A stretch of DNA of 34,464 bases, from the NCBI GenBank assembly GCA_001632435.1, contig KV424136.1:4162-38625 (forward strand). Direction: 5' to 3'. The notes under the pieces were generated by a model. The model had not been told where the DNA came from and searched no databases. It saw only the letters and a list, made by a program, of their open reading frames with translations. This DNA comes from Calocera cornea HHB12733. Its lineage: Eukaryota; Basidiomycota; Dacrymycetes; Dacrymycetales; Dacrymycetaceae. This document shows positions 1-9,902 of this stretch, piece by piece. The translations under genes were made by a program, and so were the position numbers. Within the stretch, counting starts at the first letter, position 1; every line of letters begins with the position of its first letter.

Positions 1-12
1 TAAAAGGACAAT

Positions 13-138
13 GGTTGCGAGCATTGTCAGCAACCAGCAGCCCGGTGCCATGCCTGATAATGCCTTGCGGCGACCCCTGCAAGGGTCGCGGCAATTATGG
101 CCCTTAGAGGGCAGATAAGCCCTTATCAGGGCTTATCT
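13..138. repeat. cluster of four short inverted repeats (hairpins)
   Basis: Four inverted repeats lie within 126 bp. The arms are GGTTGC 13-18 / GCAACC 30-35; GCGACCC 70-76 / GGGTCGC 83-89; GCCCT 100-104 / AGGGC 108-112; and a perfect 10-bp pair AGATAAGCCC 113-122 / GGGCTTATCT 129-138 with a 6-nt loop. Only the pairing is directly seen. Such a cluster could be the end of a small transposable element or a structured repeat, but no terminal repeat partner or target-site duplication is visible because the window starts here. Confidence 0.6.
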
Positions 139-898
139 ACTTCGGCCCTTTTTAGTGATGTCACTGGCGAGTCCGCGAGTAGGCGTCCAGGGTTGGGGTT
201 CCAAGTGCAAGCGCGCGTTTGGCGAACATCCCGCGTCGGGCGGGTTTCATGTCTTGGCCGATACGATCTTGGCTGTCGTCCACAGTATCCGTGAAGGCAG
301 TGTGTCTGCCAGATATAATCCAGAGTACCAGCGTTTCGCGACTGTCGTGGACACCAGGCTTGTCCAGTGAGATCCTAGCGGTCCTGGGGGCCGCGGCAGC
401 ACACTGCAGGAGCGGCTGCACTCCCATCTTGAAAGCTTGGCTAAACGCTCTCGCATGACGTACGCCTTCCAAATGCGGGCGATGACTCCATAGCGCGGCC
501 TTCCGGGTCCATAGCTGCGTAAATCATCGCTCGGCTGTTGCGAAACTCTGCAAGAGAAGACGGAAGATGGGCGTCGGCAATAAGTTGGCCTGAACTTCCA
601 TCGGACTTTGGAAAACAGCCACACGGAAGCAGCCACGTTCGCGGGTGAGTTTGCTTGCCGCTCGCCACCCGCGCGTCCCTCCTGCTGTGCACCGCTCCCG
701 CTCAACCGCTAGCCATCGACGAGCTTGGGCCGGCCTCGCCCGCGCTCGACCAAATCTGCTCGCACATCGGCAACCCCACACGCACAGTCATCCCCACCCA
801 GCGCTGCGCAGCCATCACCGAACGAGGCGACTCGTCATCAGTCCTACCCAACCGGAGTACACCTAGTAGTAGCACCAGTATAAAGATCGGGCTTAGCG
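139..898. other. region without a supportable gene; upstream region of the SWIB gene
   Basis: Minus-strand open frames between 161 and 705 overlap each other in different frames. They show no recognisable domain and no convincing splice junctions, so no gene is called. From about 700 to 898 the plus strand is C/A-rich, as in fungal 5' leaders. A TATAAAG string at 879-885 is only 14 bp before the proposed ATG at 899, too close to drive that start in a simple way. It may mean that the real start or first exon differs. Confidence 0.4.
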
Positions 899-2374
899 AT
901 GGACCAGGTTGGTCGCCCCACAAAGTGCGCTTCCTCGCCCCTCCTGTACGCATGTCCGCGTGTGCAGCGCTGACCAACCGCCTGCTCCCCCTCAGGCGCA
1001 GGAAGCTCGGAGACCGCAACCTCCCCCCAGGCGTCGATGTCGAGGAGAGCAAGCTGTACCAGGAACTGCTCGAGATGGAGCGCAAGCTCGACTGGGTCAT
1101 AGCAAGGAAGAGGCTCGACTTGCAGGACGCGTCGAACAAGCCTGGGAAGGTACGTGGCTACCGGCTTCTCGCTCGGCTAGGCGATGCTTATCCAATCCCT
1201 AGACCACGCGCACGCTACGCGTCTTCCTCTCCACCACCGTGTCCAACCAGACCTGGCAGATCGCCGACCCAGACTCGCTAGGGCAAGACACCGACTTCAC
1301 ATCCCTCAGCCCTCCTGCGTGGACACTGCGTATCGAAGGTCGGCTACTCGACCCGCCGAGCAGGCATGCCGCGCGCGGGTCGAAGAAGTTCACACACTAC
1401 CTGCGCTCCCTCGTCGTCGAGCTCGACCGGGACGCCTCCTTCACCGAGGGCAACATCGTCGAGTGGCACCGCCAGGCGCAACCCCAAGGGCCAGAGGCTG
1501 AGCAGGACGGGTTCGAGATCAAGCGGCTCGGTGACAGCACCGTCAAGTGCAAGATCATCCTGGACATTGCGCACTCACCCCCGAGGCACAAGGTCTCCCC
1601 CGAGCTCGCCGCCGTCATCGGCATACAGGAGGGCAACCTGCAGAGCATACAGAACATGTTCTGGACATATATCCGGCAGAATGGTCTGCAGGAGAAGGGC
1701 GACAGGAGGAAGATCCGCCCGGATGCGGCGCTCAAGCCGCTTATTACGCAGGCGATGGGACCGAGGGACAATTTCATGTTCCATGAGATACCGACATTTA
1801 TCAACATGTACCTCGCGCCGGCGGATCCGGTGGTGATTCCCTATATTGTTCGGTATGACCCTCGCACATTCGGCGTTGATTGGCGCTGAGGTCGGCTTAG
1901 CATGGACAGCTCGACTGTCGGCGAGTTGAAGGCGTTTGACATCGAGATTGACATCGACGACTTTGCCTCGAGGAGTAGGGTGAGGGACGTGATCACCGCA
2001 CTCTCCCCGGAGACGGCGCAGCAGATCGCACAGCTAGACGACGAGGTGCGTTCCTTCCTTCGCTATTCGAACCGTAAACTCATGCACCGCAGATCTCGCT
2101 CTCGGTCGTCTCGGTCCGCAACAGCAAAGTGAAGCGCGACTTCCTCGAGTCCTTCGCACGCGACCCAGCGCACTTCATCGAGCGCTGGCTCGCCTCCCAG
2201 GCGCGCGACCTCGAGACCGTCATGGGCCACGAGAACGGCATGCGCGGCGATCTGCGCAGGAGTGACAACTTCCAGCTGCCGTGGGTCGAGGAGGCTGTCG
2301 TGGTGCACGAGGGGATACGCGTCTCGGAGAGCTTGGCGAAGATGATGAACCCGGCGCTGCAGGCGCAGCGGTAG
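899..2374 (+). CDS. SWI/SNF-type chromatin remodelling subunit with SWIB domain (Snf12/Rsc6/SMARCD family)
   Basis: Exons 899-945, 996-1149, 1203-1852, 1901-2045 and 2093-2374 join in frame to 425 residues; the introns are 47-53 bp with GT-AG ends. Family features seen in order are: a basic entry block RRKLGDRNLP; the helix KLYQELLEMERKLD (about residues 40-53) followed by RKRLDLQD; the segment TLRVFLSTT opening exon 3; LRIEGRLLD; a SWIB/MDM2-like domain at about 190-270 with RHKVSPELA and FWTYIRQNGLQ; and a C-terminal helical region with FLESFARDP, FIERWLASQARDL and FQLPWVEEAV. This is the order in animal SMARCD proteins and yeast Snf12/Rsc6, accessory subunits of nuclear ATP-dependent remodelling complexes. 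Whether it serves SWI/SNF, RSC or both cannot be told. The start is the least certain part: the first exon gives only 15 residues, while family members often carry a longer N-terminal tail. Confidence 0.88.
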
Positions 2375-3245
2375 GCTGTAGGCCGTAGGTGGACAGTTGT
2401 GGTGATGGTGGTGAGGAACCGATCGGCTGGAGGGTTTGTGTGACAGCGGCTCGCGTGTATCGAGTATCTTTAATGATTGACTTCTGATGATTGATGCACG
2501 TGCTGTTGACGCCGGGTGCCGGACGTTGTCGAACCCACAACGCCACGAGCTCCGGAATACGGGTAACGACCTCGCTGGCCGCCCGGTCACCGACGCCGAT
2601 TGCTATCGATGCGCGATTCGGAATTTCCCCCTTTTCACAGAATACTGTATCCCAAATCTTCCAGATCATGCACAACCAACAATGGGGTAATTATCACCGT
2701 ATGTATGTACATAGTGCACTGCATCTGGCCCCAGAATCCTCCGAGATGCACAGCGGAGCGGCGAAGCGCTGCAACCCCACAGGTTGTGGGTGACGGATCA
2801 TCGTGCGCCGGGCATCGTTGGCACGGGTTGCGAGTGAAACACGTGTGCCGTCATCGCCTCTCTGTGGTGCGCTGACTCCGCTTCTGACCCTAACATAGTA
2901 CGAGGGCGCTTCTCTCAGGGCCTGCACTAACATTCCAATTCAATTCGGAATACGGGAGCGGACGCCCTCCCGAAGCGGGGATACGGCGGGCGTAACGCCC
3001 AGCTCAGGCCAAACTTCTTCGACCCGACCGACCAGCCAAGACTGCCAGTCCTGGGCACATGCTGCAGTGCTCGTGGCCGTGAGAGGTCCTGGGCCTTACT
3101 AGTGGATTGCAGGAGCCTCGTGTGCCGGCGTCAGACGCTTGACTTGACCCCCGACCATTCACTCGCCAACTCACCCTCAGCGCTCTCTTTCCCTTCCCCC
3201 TGCACCCTGCACGCTCGGCCCTCAGCCCTTGCTCCCGCATATCAA

Positions 3246-3246
<1 letters not shown>
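2375..3246. other. intergenic region, no gene seen
   Basis: This holds the presumed 3' end of the SWIB gene and the upstream region of the DUF6533 gene. Open frames here are short, overlapping and without recognisable domains. C/T-rich tracts appear from about 3180 (for example ctctctttcccttccccctgc just before the poly-C run), as in fungal core promoters. Confidence 0.5.

Positions 3247-3281
<35 letters not shown>
3247..3281 (+). repeat. homopolymer run of 35 cytosines
   Basis: 35 consecutive C, followed directly by GGGATCC. It lies 38 bp before the proposed ATG of the DUF6533 gene. The C-strand could form an i-motif and the complementary G-strand a quadruplex. The junction CCCGGGATCC also resembles SmaI/BamHI cloning sites, and exact lengths of homopolymers are often wrong in assemblies, so the length should be treated with care. 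Confidence 0.9.
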
Positions 3282-3283
<2 letters not shown>

Positions 3284-3319
3284 GATCCGATTGGCCAACG
3301 AACGTACCCTAGAGAGAGG

Positions 3320-4811
3320 ATGCTGGACCCGCGCTGGGGCTCCAACAGCACCGTCGGCATCCCGGACCCGAGCACCGCCGTCTGGCTCATCAATGATGCC
3401 GTCGTGATGAAGGTGCGCTCCGTTTCCCCGGCGTCGCCGCAGATCACGGCTGATCAGGCTCGAATGTGTAGCGCGCTTCTGGTAAGGATCGTCTCGTACG
3501 CCTCGTTGTCGCTGCATGCTGATCGGCCGGCTCGCAGTCGCCGCTCTCGCGCTGCTACTGTATGGTGCGTTGCATTCTTGAGCGTTCGATCTTACGACAG
3601 CGGCTGATGCGGGGTGACAGACTACATACTAACATTCGAAGATGAGTTCAAGTACGTATGGAAAGAGCCGAAGCACGGCGTGGGCGTGGTTGTGTTCTAC
3701 CTTGCAAGTCCGCTGCGTTCCTCCTCTCCACCCAAGCTAACGCCCAGTCACCAGAACCGATACCTCGTCCCTCTGCTCCTAGTGCTCGACATTTCTGGTG
3801 TACTAGCGCCCAATCCCAGTACCGAGGTGCGTTCCCCTTCCACTATCAAATGATGATCCACGGTTGACCTCGCCGCAACAGTACTGCGTCTTCTGGTACC
3901 TGCTCGAAGAGTTCGGAGCGATCTTCAGCGTGGCGGTGGTCGAGATCATCCTGATGACCCAGACATGGGTGCTGTATGGCGGGGATAAGAAGATGAAGGT
4001 CGTGCTGTATACGCTGCTGGGGGTGAGCGCCTAGCGTTCGTCCATGGTTCACTCGAGGCTGACACTGCGCAGTTATGCTTCGCCGCTTCATTTATCCTCA
4101 TCGGCGTCGGGTCGACAGAGATCACTGGTGCGTAGTCGAACTTCTTCTCACGAGTTCTGCTAAACATGTGATAGTGGGAGCGAGCAAGAATCCGGGTGCA
4201 CCTGGATGCGTCGCGATCCTGACGGCGCGCGTCCAGTTCTGGCAATTCTGGCTGCCATGGATGTTCCTCTCCATTGTCGTGTTCGTGCTCACTATCGCAA
4301 AGGCACATGCTGCATGTGAGCTTAATCTGCCATATCGTGTTGGATCTTGATCTGACCCAGTGTGGCAGCCAAGGGAGACGTCACTACACCCCTCGGAGAG
4401 GCCATGATCCGGGACGGAATCTACTACTTCGCCATCATCGTCGTAGCATCCACTATCACCGTCGTGATCTTCGCCACCGCACGAGTATCCCTCCAATCCT
4501 TCGCTGTCCCCTGGTTCCAAACCATTGCCTCGATCAGCGGCAGCCGTCTCCTGCTGAACATGCGGCGCGTCCGCTCCGAGTCCATCGCCCAATACGTGCC
4601 CGTCACGACGGGGAGGAAGAGACAACCGTTCGACTACAACAGTCTCACCTCGTCTTTCGCCATGCACCGCAAGCTGAGCACCAGCCAGCGACCGCTCTTC
4701 CTCGGCTCGCCAAACACCATAGCGACGTTCACCGAGAGCGCGGTGGAGACGCCGGATACGAGCCCGTGGCCTGAGCAGCCAGAGCTACATAGACGCGTTT
4801 CTATTGACTGA
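3320..4811 (+). CDS. DUF6533-domain multi-helix membrane protein
   Basis: Nine exons (3320-3412, 3472-3481, 3538-3564, 3621-3703, 3755-3826, 3882-4022, 4073-4127, 4175-4315, 4369-4811) give 354 residues. The N-terminal block ASVAALALLLYDYILTFEDE (residues about 33-52) matches the DUF6533 signature found in very large mushroom families. After it come hydrophobic segments that read as membrane helices: VGVVVFYLNRYLVPLLLVLD; FSVAVVEIILMTQTWVLYG; VVLYTLLGLCFAASFILIG; FWLPWMFLSIVVFVLTIA; and YYFAIIVVASTITVVIFA. Together with the N-terminal segment this suggests six or seven helices with a polar cytoplasmic-type tail of about 100 residues. Function of the family is unknown; a receptor-like role is only an inference. 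Odd points are a 10-nt microexon, a 27-nt exon, and a probable GC-AG intron (3704-3754, donor GCAAGT, branch GCTAAC) whose 51-bp length would keep the frame open if retained. Confidence 0.8.
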
Positions 4812-5228
4812 CTCCGGACTCGGATCTCGGACTTGTTTCTTTCGTTTCGTGCATCTACCCGCATCTGTATGTATATCACTACTGTATAGCCAGGCAAGTG
4901 GAATCGAGTGTTGTTGTATGGGCAGCCCAGCCTACTCTCTATCGCTTGTCCGGGGAGCACTTTGCCTAAGAGTCATTGGTCTTCCCTTTCTCCACCAACG
5001 CCGCCTCGATATTGTCCTTCCTGCTCCCAGACCAACCGTAGAAGCCGGTACAGCGCGCCCACTTTCCTGGAGAAGATGTGGCCTACCCGGCCGACCGGCG
5101 TTTCGCAGAAAGAACTGTTCAGTCCAGGGAAGGTGACTTAGGACATGGTATTTGTCGCCCTCCGGGCCTGCCGCCCATCTAGCATCTATACTTCTTGTCT
5201 ATAGGTTGTAATCCTCTGCGCCCGCCGC
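4812..5228. other. convergent intergenic region, no gene seen
   Basis: This lies between the 3' ends of the DUF6533 gene (+) and the flavin-reductase-like gene (-). It presumably holds both 3' untranslated regions. No conserved open frame or repeat was seen. Confidence 0.5.
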
Positions 5229-6128
5229 TTACCTATTCCGCTCAACACCCTCCTGCATCTTCTCCTTCTCTGCATCCCACGAGAACCTCGGCAAGCGGAA
5301 CATATCGCCCAACCTAGCATACGAGATATCGCCAAGCCTCGCAATCGGCCGAAACTTGACCGGGTCCACCACCCCGCGCTCGTTCAGCACGTCGTTCCTC
5401 ACGTGGATGTGCTTCACTAGGCCGATGATGAGGACGTTGATGGACACGCCCGTGGTGGGGGACTTGATGTCGTGAGCTTCGAGCAGCTCGCATTCCATGC
5501 TGAAGGCGCTTTCTTTCACTCGGGGGGCTTTGACGGCGATCTGCTCCCAGCGTTAGGCGGAACATTGAGAAGATTGCGGAGAGGCTCACCGACTCGGCCC
5601 GCGTCAGACCACTGACATCCCACTCGCTCACGCTCTCCGGCGTGTTGACAGCGGTTACGTTCGCATTCTCCATGAACGGCTCGCTGATTATGTTCACCGT
5701 GAACCCGCCCGTGGTCTTGATATTGTGGCACGTGTCCTTTACCCGCGGCTTGTTCGTGCACGAGACCATGATCGCGGGGGGGTCGAAGGAGACCATATTG
5801 AAGAAGCTGAAAGGGGCGAGGTTCTCGATGCCTGTTTCTGAGATGGAGGAGACGAACGCAACGGGTCGGGGGACGATGCCGCTGATCATTAAGGGGTAGA
5901 GCTTCCTGTTCTCCTGGTCAGATCCGGTTAACCACACGGCAATGTAGTGGGCAGGACGCACGAAGGCTCAACGGCCGCAGTGTCTATGGATGTCCAGCCA
6001 TGCTTTTCGCCTTCTACCCATTCTTGCGCAGCAGCTGTAGATCCAACCTTGTCCCCGTACTGCCAGGCCGCGTTGGGCGACTCGGTATACTTGGGTACGA
6101 AGGAGGCGTCAAAGGGTGGGAGGGACAT
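5229..6128 (-). CDS. flavin reductase-like FMN-binding split-barrel protein
   Basis: On the minus strand, exons 6128-5962, 5905-5590 and 5540-5229 (introns of 56 and 49 bp) give 264 residues. The core from residue 57 contains KLYPLMISGIVPRPVAFVSS, then ENLAPFSFFNMVSFDPPAIM and GGFTVNIISE, and later SAFSMECELLEA. These are the hallmarks of the flavin-reductase-like domain (split-barrel flavoproteins that bind FMN through the IVPRP and LAPFSFFN stretches). The N-terminal 55 residues are the usual polar fungal leader (PPFDASFVPKYTESPN). Family members may reduce flavin with NAD(P)H or act as uncharacterised FMN oxidoreductases; the substrate is unknown. No signal peptide is seen, so it is probably cytosolic. 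The first acceptor was placed at 5906-5907 because only that choice keeps frame (CCT TC + G). Confidence 0.87.
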
Positions 6129-6469
6129 CGTAGCCGGTTTGCTGAGTAGGGAAGTGCTTGTAAGCTGAGAATTGGATTGTCGTCAACGAGTCCAGGTATG
6201 CTTAGCGCTCGTTTTCGTAAGCCTGCAATCGAGAGAGCGGTGTAATCGATGTCGCCATTATCGCCCTCATCGTCCTGACAGCGAGCTCAAGTTGCAGATG
6301 GGCTGATCTTCGGCCGATGGACCCTGCCGACTCCCGCCTCTCATACATTATTCTCGACAATGAGATAGCGAGTCATTCCCATCACTAACCCGCTTGCTTG
6401 ATCCCCGATCTGTACACTAGCTCTCACGGGAGCCGCTCGGAAGAGGCCAAACTAGAGGCAGGTAAGAAT
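6129..6469. promoter_or_regulatory. divergent promoter region between the FMN protein and the lyase-deacylase fusion
   Basis: 341 bp separate two head-to-head start codons, so regulatory elements may be shared. Two sites fit the fungal GATA-factor consensus HGATAR: 6258-6263 (TTATCG, read on the minus strand) and 6363-6368 (AGATAG). GATA factors of the AreA/Nit2 type govern nitrogen catabolism, which would suit an ammonia-releasing enzyme, but six-base sites occur often by chance. Confidence 0.35.
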
Positions 6470-8787
6470 ATGGCAAAGTCCATTCCCCGGACGTACATCA
6501 ACCCCTCCGCGTCGTCCTACCATTCCTCCAGTCCCCCACCGGACCCCGCCACGCTCGCATTCCATCGCCAGCTCCCCGGTTACGCCCCAACACCTGTTGT
6601 CCCCCTCCCCGGCATCGCCCAATCGCTCGGTGTGGGTAACGTGCTGCTCAAAGACGAGTCCTCCCGTCTCGCACTCCCCGCATTCAAAATCCTCGGCGCA
6701 TCATGGGCCGCGTACAGAGCCGTCGCCTCCGCTCTCGGTCTCTCCTTGCAAGTCTCCCTGGAGGAGCTTGCCCATGCGACAGAGGGCAAAGGGCTCAGCC
6801 TGTACGCCGCGACGGATGGGAACCATGGGAGGGCAGTGGCGAGGATGGGAAAACTCCTGCATATCCCGGCATTCGTGTACGTGCCGAAGAGCGTGCCCCT
6901 GCCGACGAGGGGGTTCATCGTTGGAGAAGGGGCGACGCTAGAGGTCGTGCAGGGAGACTATGACTTAGCGGTGGAGAAGGCATTTGAGGCTGCCAAGCAG
7001 CCCGGAGGGATCCTGATACAAGATACCTCCTTCCCGGGCTACGAGGACATACCTAACGTGCGCCTCTCCCACACACATACACGATTTCACCAACTAACGC
7101 GCAGCAGTGGATAGTAGATGGATACACGACCCTCCTCCTCGAGCTCGACTCCCAATGCACCGCCTCCCTCGGCCGCCCGCCAGACGTCGTCGTCTGCCCC
7201 GTTGGCGTAGGCTGCTTCGCCCACGCCGTAGTAGCGCACTACAAGCGCCCCTCTTCCTCCTCCCATACGCGGATCCTCACCGTCGAGCCCGACACCGCCG
7301 CCTGTCTACGCAGCTCCCTCCGCGCAGGGGAGATGAAGACGATCCCGACGAGCCGGACGATCATGGACGGCTTGTACTGCGGGACGGTTTCTGCGCTGGC
7401 TTGGCCGCTCCTGAGCGGCGGGGTCGACGTGTGCACGAGCGTCAGCGATTGGGAGGCCAATAAGGCCGTGCAGGATCTGCTGGAGTATGGCGTGAAGGCG
7501 GGGCCTTGCGGGGCAGCTACGCTCGCGGGGTTGCGGAACGTCGCTGCTCTCGCGCCTGAAGCGCTCGGTTCGGGGAAGGACACGATCGTAGCACTGCTCT
7601 GCACCGAGGGGGCGCGCGTATACCCTCCGCCGCTGGACGTCAGCATCTCCGACCCCGTGCTGCTCACCCAGCAACTCGTGCGAATCGACAGTTCCAATCC
7701 CACTCTCTCCGCCGCCGGTGGGGCTGGCGAGGTCAGGATCGCCGAGTACGTCGCTGCCTGGCTCGCGCATAGGGAGTTTGAGGTCCACTGGCTGGAGGGC
7801 ACGCCTGGCCGGCCTAGTGTGGTCGGAATGGCAAAGGGCAGCGGGGGTGGGAAGAGCCTGATGTTCAACGGACATATCGATACGGTCACCAATGCGGGGT
7901 ACGACGGCGACCCGCTAAGCGGGGAGATCGTGGATGGAGCCATCCACGGCCGAGGCGCATTCGACATGAAAGGCGGCGTGGCGGCGTGCATGGTGGCTGC
8001 TGCGCGGGCGAAGGAGGGAGGCCTGCGCGGGGACATCATCGTGGCTGCCGTGGCGGACGAGGAAGATCTTTCGATCGGTACTGCGGAGGTACTGGCGGCG
8101 GGGTGGAGGGCGGATGCGGCCATCATCAGCGAGCCGTCCTACCTGCAGGTCACGCTTGCGCACAGGGGGTTTCAGTGGTACCAGGTGGACATACACGGGA
8201 AGGCAGCGCATGGGAGCCGTCCAGAGCTCGGGGTGGACGCGATCGTCAAATCTGGGCACTTACTCGTGGAGTTGGAAAGGCTGGGGGAGCGCTTGAAGGG
8301 AGGGGAGGGACATGCGTTCCTGGGCCGCGGGACCGTGCACGCCGGGTTGATCAAAGGTGGAGCAGAGCCTAGCTCGTATCCCGCGCTGTGTACTGTCACG
8401 GTGGAGAGACGCACCGTTCCTGGAGAGACGGACGCAGTGGTGGAAACGGAGCTCCGGGCGATCCTGGACCACCTGACCGCAATAGTGCCCGATTTTTCGT
8501 ACTCGCTGAAGCAGCTTGCCTCCCGCCCCCCCTTCCAGGCGCCCTTGGACTCGCCCTTCACCCAGCTCGTCCTCTCCCACGTCCGGACAGCCCTACGAAA
8601 GGAGCCAGTGCACCGGGCCGAGCCGTTCTGGACGGACGCGGCGTTGCTGGCGGAGAAGGGGATCGAGTGTGTGCTATTTGGGGTCGACGGAGGCGGGGCG
8701 CATGCTGCGAAGGAGTGGGCGACGGTGGAGAGCGTCGGGAGGGTTGTTGAGGCGCTGGAGGGGGTCGTGAGGGAGTGGTGTGCTTAG
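6470..8787 (+). CDS. fusion of diaminopropionate ammonia-lyase-like PLP enzyme and M20 zinc peptidase/deacylase
   Basis: Exons 6470-7057 and 7108-8787 (one 50-bp intron) encode 755 residues. Residues about 1-365 are a fold-type II PLP enzyme close to diaminopropionate ammonia-lyase: KDESSRLALPAFKILG carries the Schiff-base lysine K73, TDGNHG at 115-120 contacts the substrate, QDTSFPGYEDIPN leads into WIVDGYTTL, and VCPVGVGCFAHAV is the glycine loop. Residues about 378-755 are a full M20 enzyme of the ArgE/DapE type: GHIDTV (H452, D454), GRGAFDMKGG (D482), ADEED (E514, E515), SEP (E538), HGKAAHGS (H559, H564), and a final metal-ligand histidine H728 in GGAHAAKEW. Every catalytic position of both halves is present. 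In enterobacteria the separate genes ygeX (lyase) and ygeY (M20) are neighbours. By inference, the deacylase frees 2,3-diaminopropionate from an acylated or carbamoylated precursor and the lyase turns it into pyruvate and ammonia. No targeting signal is seen. Confidence 0.9.
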
Positions 8788-9902
8788 GTGCATTTGAGGA
8801 CTTGATAGGATGCACTATGAGGAAGTGAATGTAACTGCTGTATCAACTTGTTCTAGAGTGAAAGCAAGGATCGTTCGTCGAACCTTCTGCTGTAGTCCGG
8901 TACTGTATCTCCGTTCAAGGGATAATTTCGGCGCTGGGCACTCGCACAGCCGTGGCTCAGGCTGACCCGTGCCTGTGATCGACAACAATGTATCAATCTC
9001 AGACAGAAGCAAAGTAGTGGCATACTATCCGCTCGAGGCCTAAGCGCTGCTCTCTTTGTGGCTGCGACGGCGCGCCGAGTTGTTGCAGAAAGGTGTAACC
9101 CTAACCCTAAGACCTTAAGGCACGTGAACCACATCCATGCGTTCGGCTCGTCATCCACCGTGCATCTCGTTCCTTTTCTTGTCTCCGCCCGGTCATGTCA
9201 TCGGCCCGAGCCGACACATGCCAACCCAAGCGTAAACTGAACACCCTTCTTACATTAATGCAAGGGTTGCCTCAAATAGCTGTCCGCGGAACCCTGGAAC
9301 GGACGCTGCTCAGCTTAGGCCAATCGCTACTTCCTTCCGTGCCCACGCTGCGAACGGGATTGTATTGTCGATTGTCACTGGATCCGGCGGACCGGACAGT
9401 CGCTTGTGCTTCTGAGCGTTCCTCGCATGAACAGCAACAGCAACTTCTCTGCCGCGGTGCCCCGGATGGGCTCCTAGTCAATTAGCAGTGGAACGTTCGA
9501 ACGAGCTCTTCGGATTCCACGGCGGCGCTGTCTTACCTGGTGTGGGTCAGGGCTACTTCCCGGGCAGGAACTGATGTTGTTGGGAACGGGTGCGGGACGC
9601 TTTAGCCTTCCGCTGCCCCGCTGTTTCCCCAGCATGGTCTCACTGCTCCGCCCGGGAGGAGTGCGACACGTCGGCTTCATTGAGCCTTTTCCTCCGGACC
9701 GCCTCCAGCTCCGGAGGGGAATCGCCCTGGTTCTCTTCATAACCGCTTATCTCCTCTGGCTGCGCTTCTCTGTCCCCCCCTCCTCCTTCTCAAGAGTTCG
9801 TGCAGCAGGCCTCTCCTTCGTAGAGGCACATTTGTCGCCACGCGAACACCTCCGATCACCATTGGGAAGTAGCTACCACAGTCCCACTGCTCACCTGTAA
9901 CA
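8788..9902. other. intergenic region upstream of the first G-alpha gene
   Basis: 1.1 kb without a supportable gene; open frames are short and lack recognisable domains. It includes a short telomere-like block (listed separately) and, from about 9750, a C/T-rich stretch that probably forms the promoter and leader of the G-alpha gene. Confidence 0.5.
9096..9110 (+). repeat. short telomere-like block (TAACCCTAACCCTAA)
   Basis: Two and a half copies of the CCCTAA telomere unit lie in an intergenic region. This may be a telobox-like binding site for Myb/Tbf1-type proteins, or a small relic of telomere repeat insertion at a repaired break. The sequence alone does not decide between them. Confidence 0.5.

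Noticed and set aside
161..705. Overlapping minus-strand open frames upstream of the SWIB gene
   Set aside because: No recognisable domain, several frames equally open, and no convincing splice sites linking them.
6398..6469. Longer start for the lyase-deacylase gene
   Set aside because: The extension begins with TTG rather than ATG, and the first ATG in frame is at 6470.
7239..8126. Long antisense open frame across the M20 domain
   Set aside because: It is a shadow of GC-rich coding DNA; the plus strand carries all catalytic motifs.
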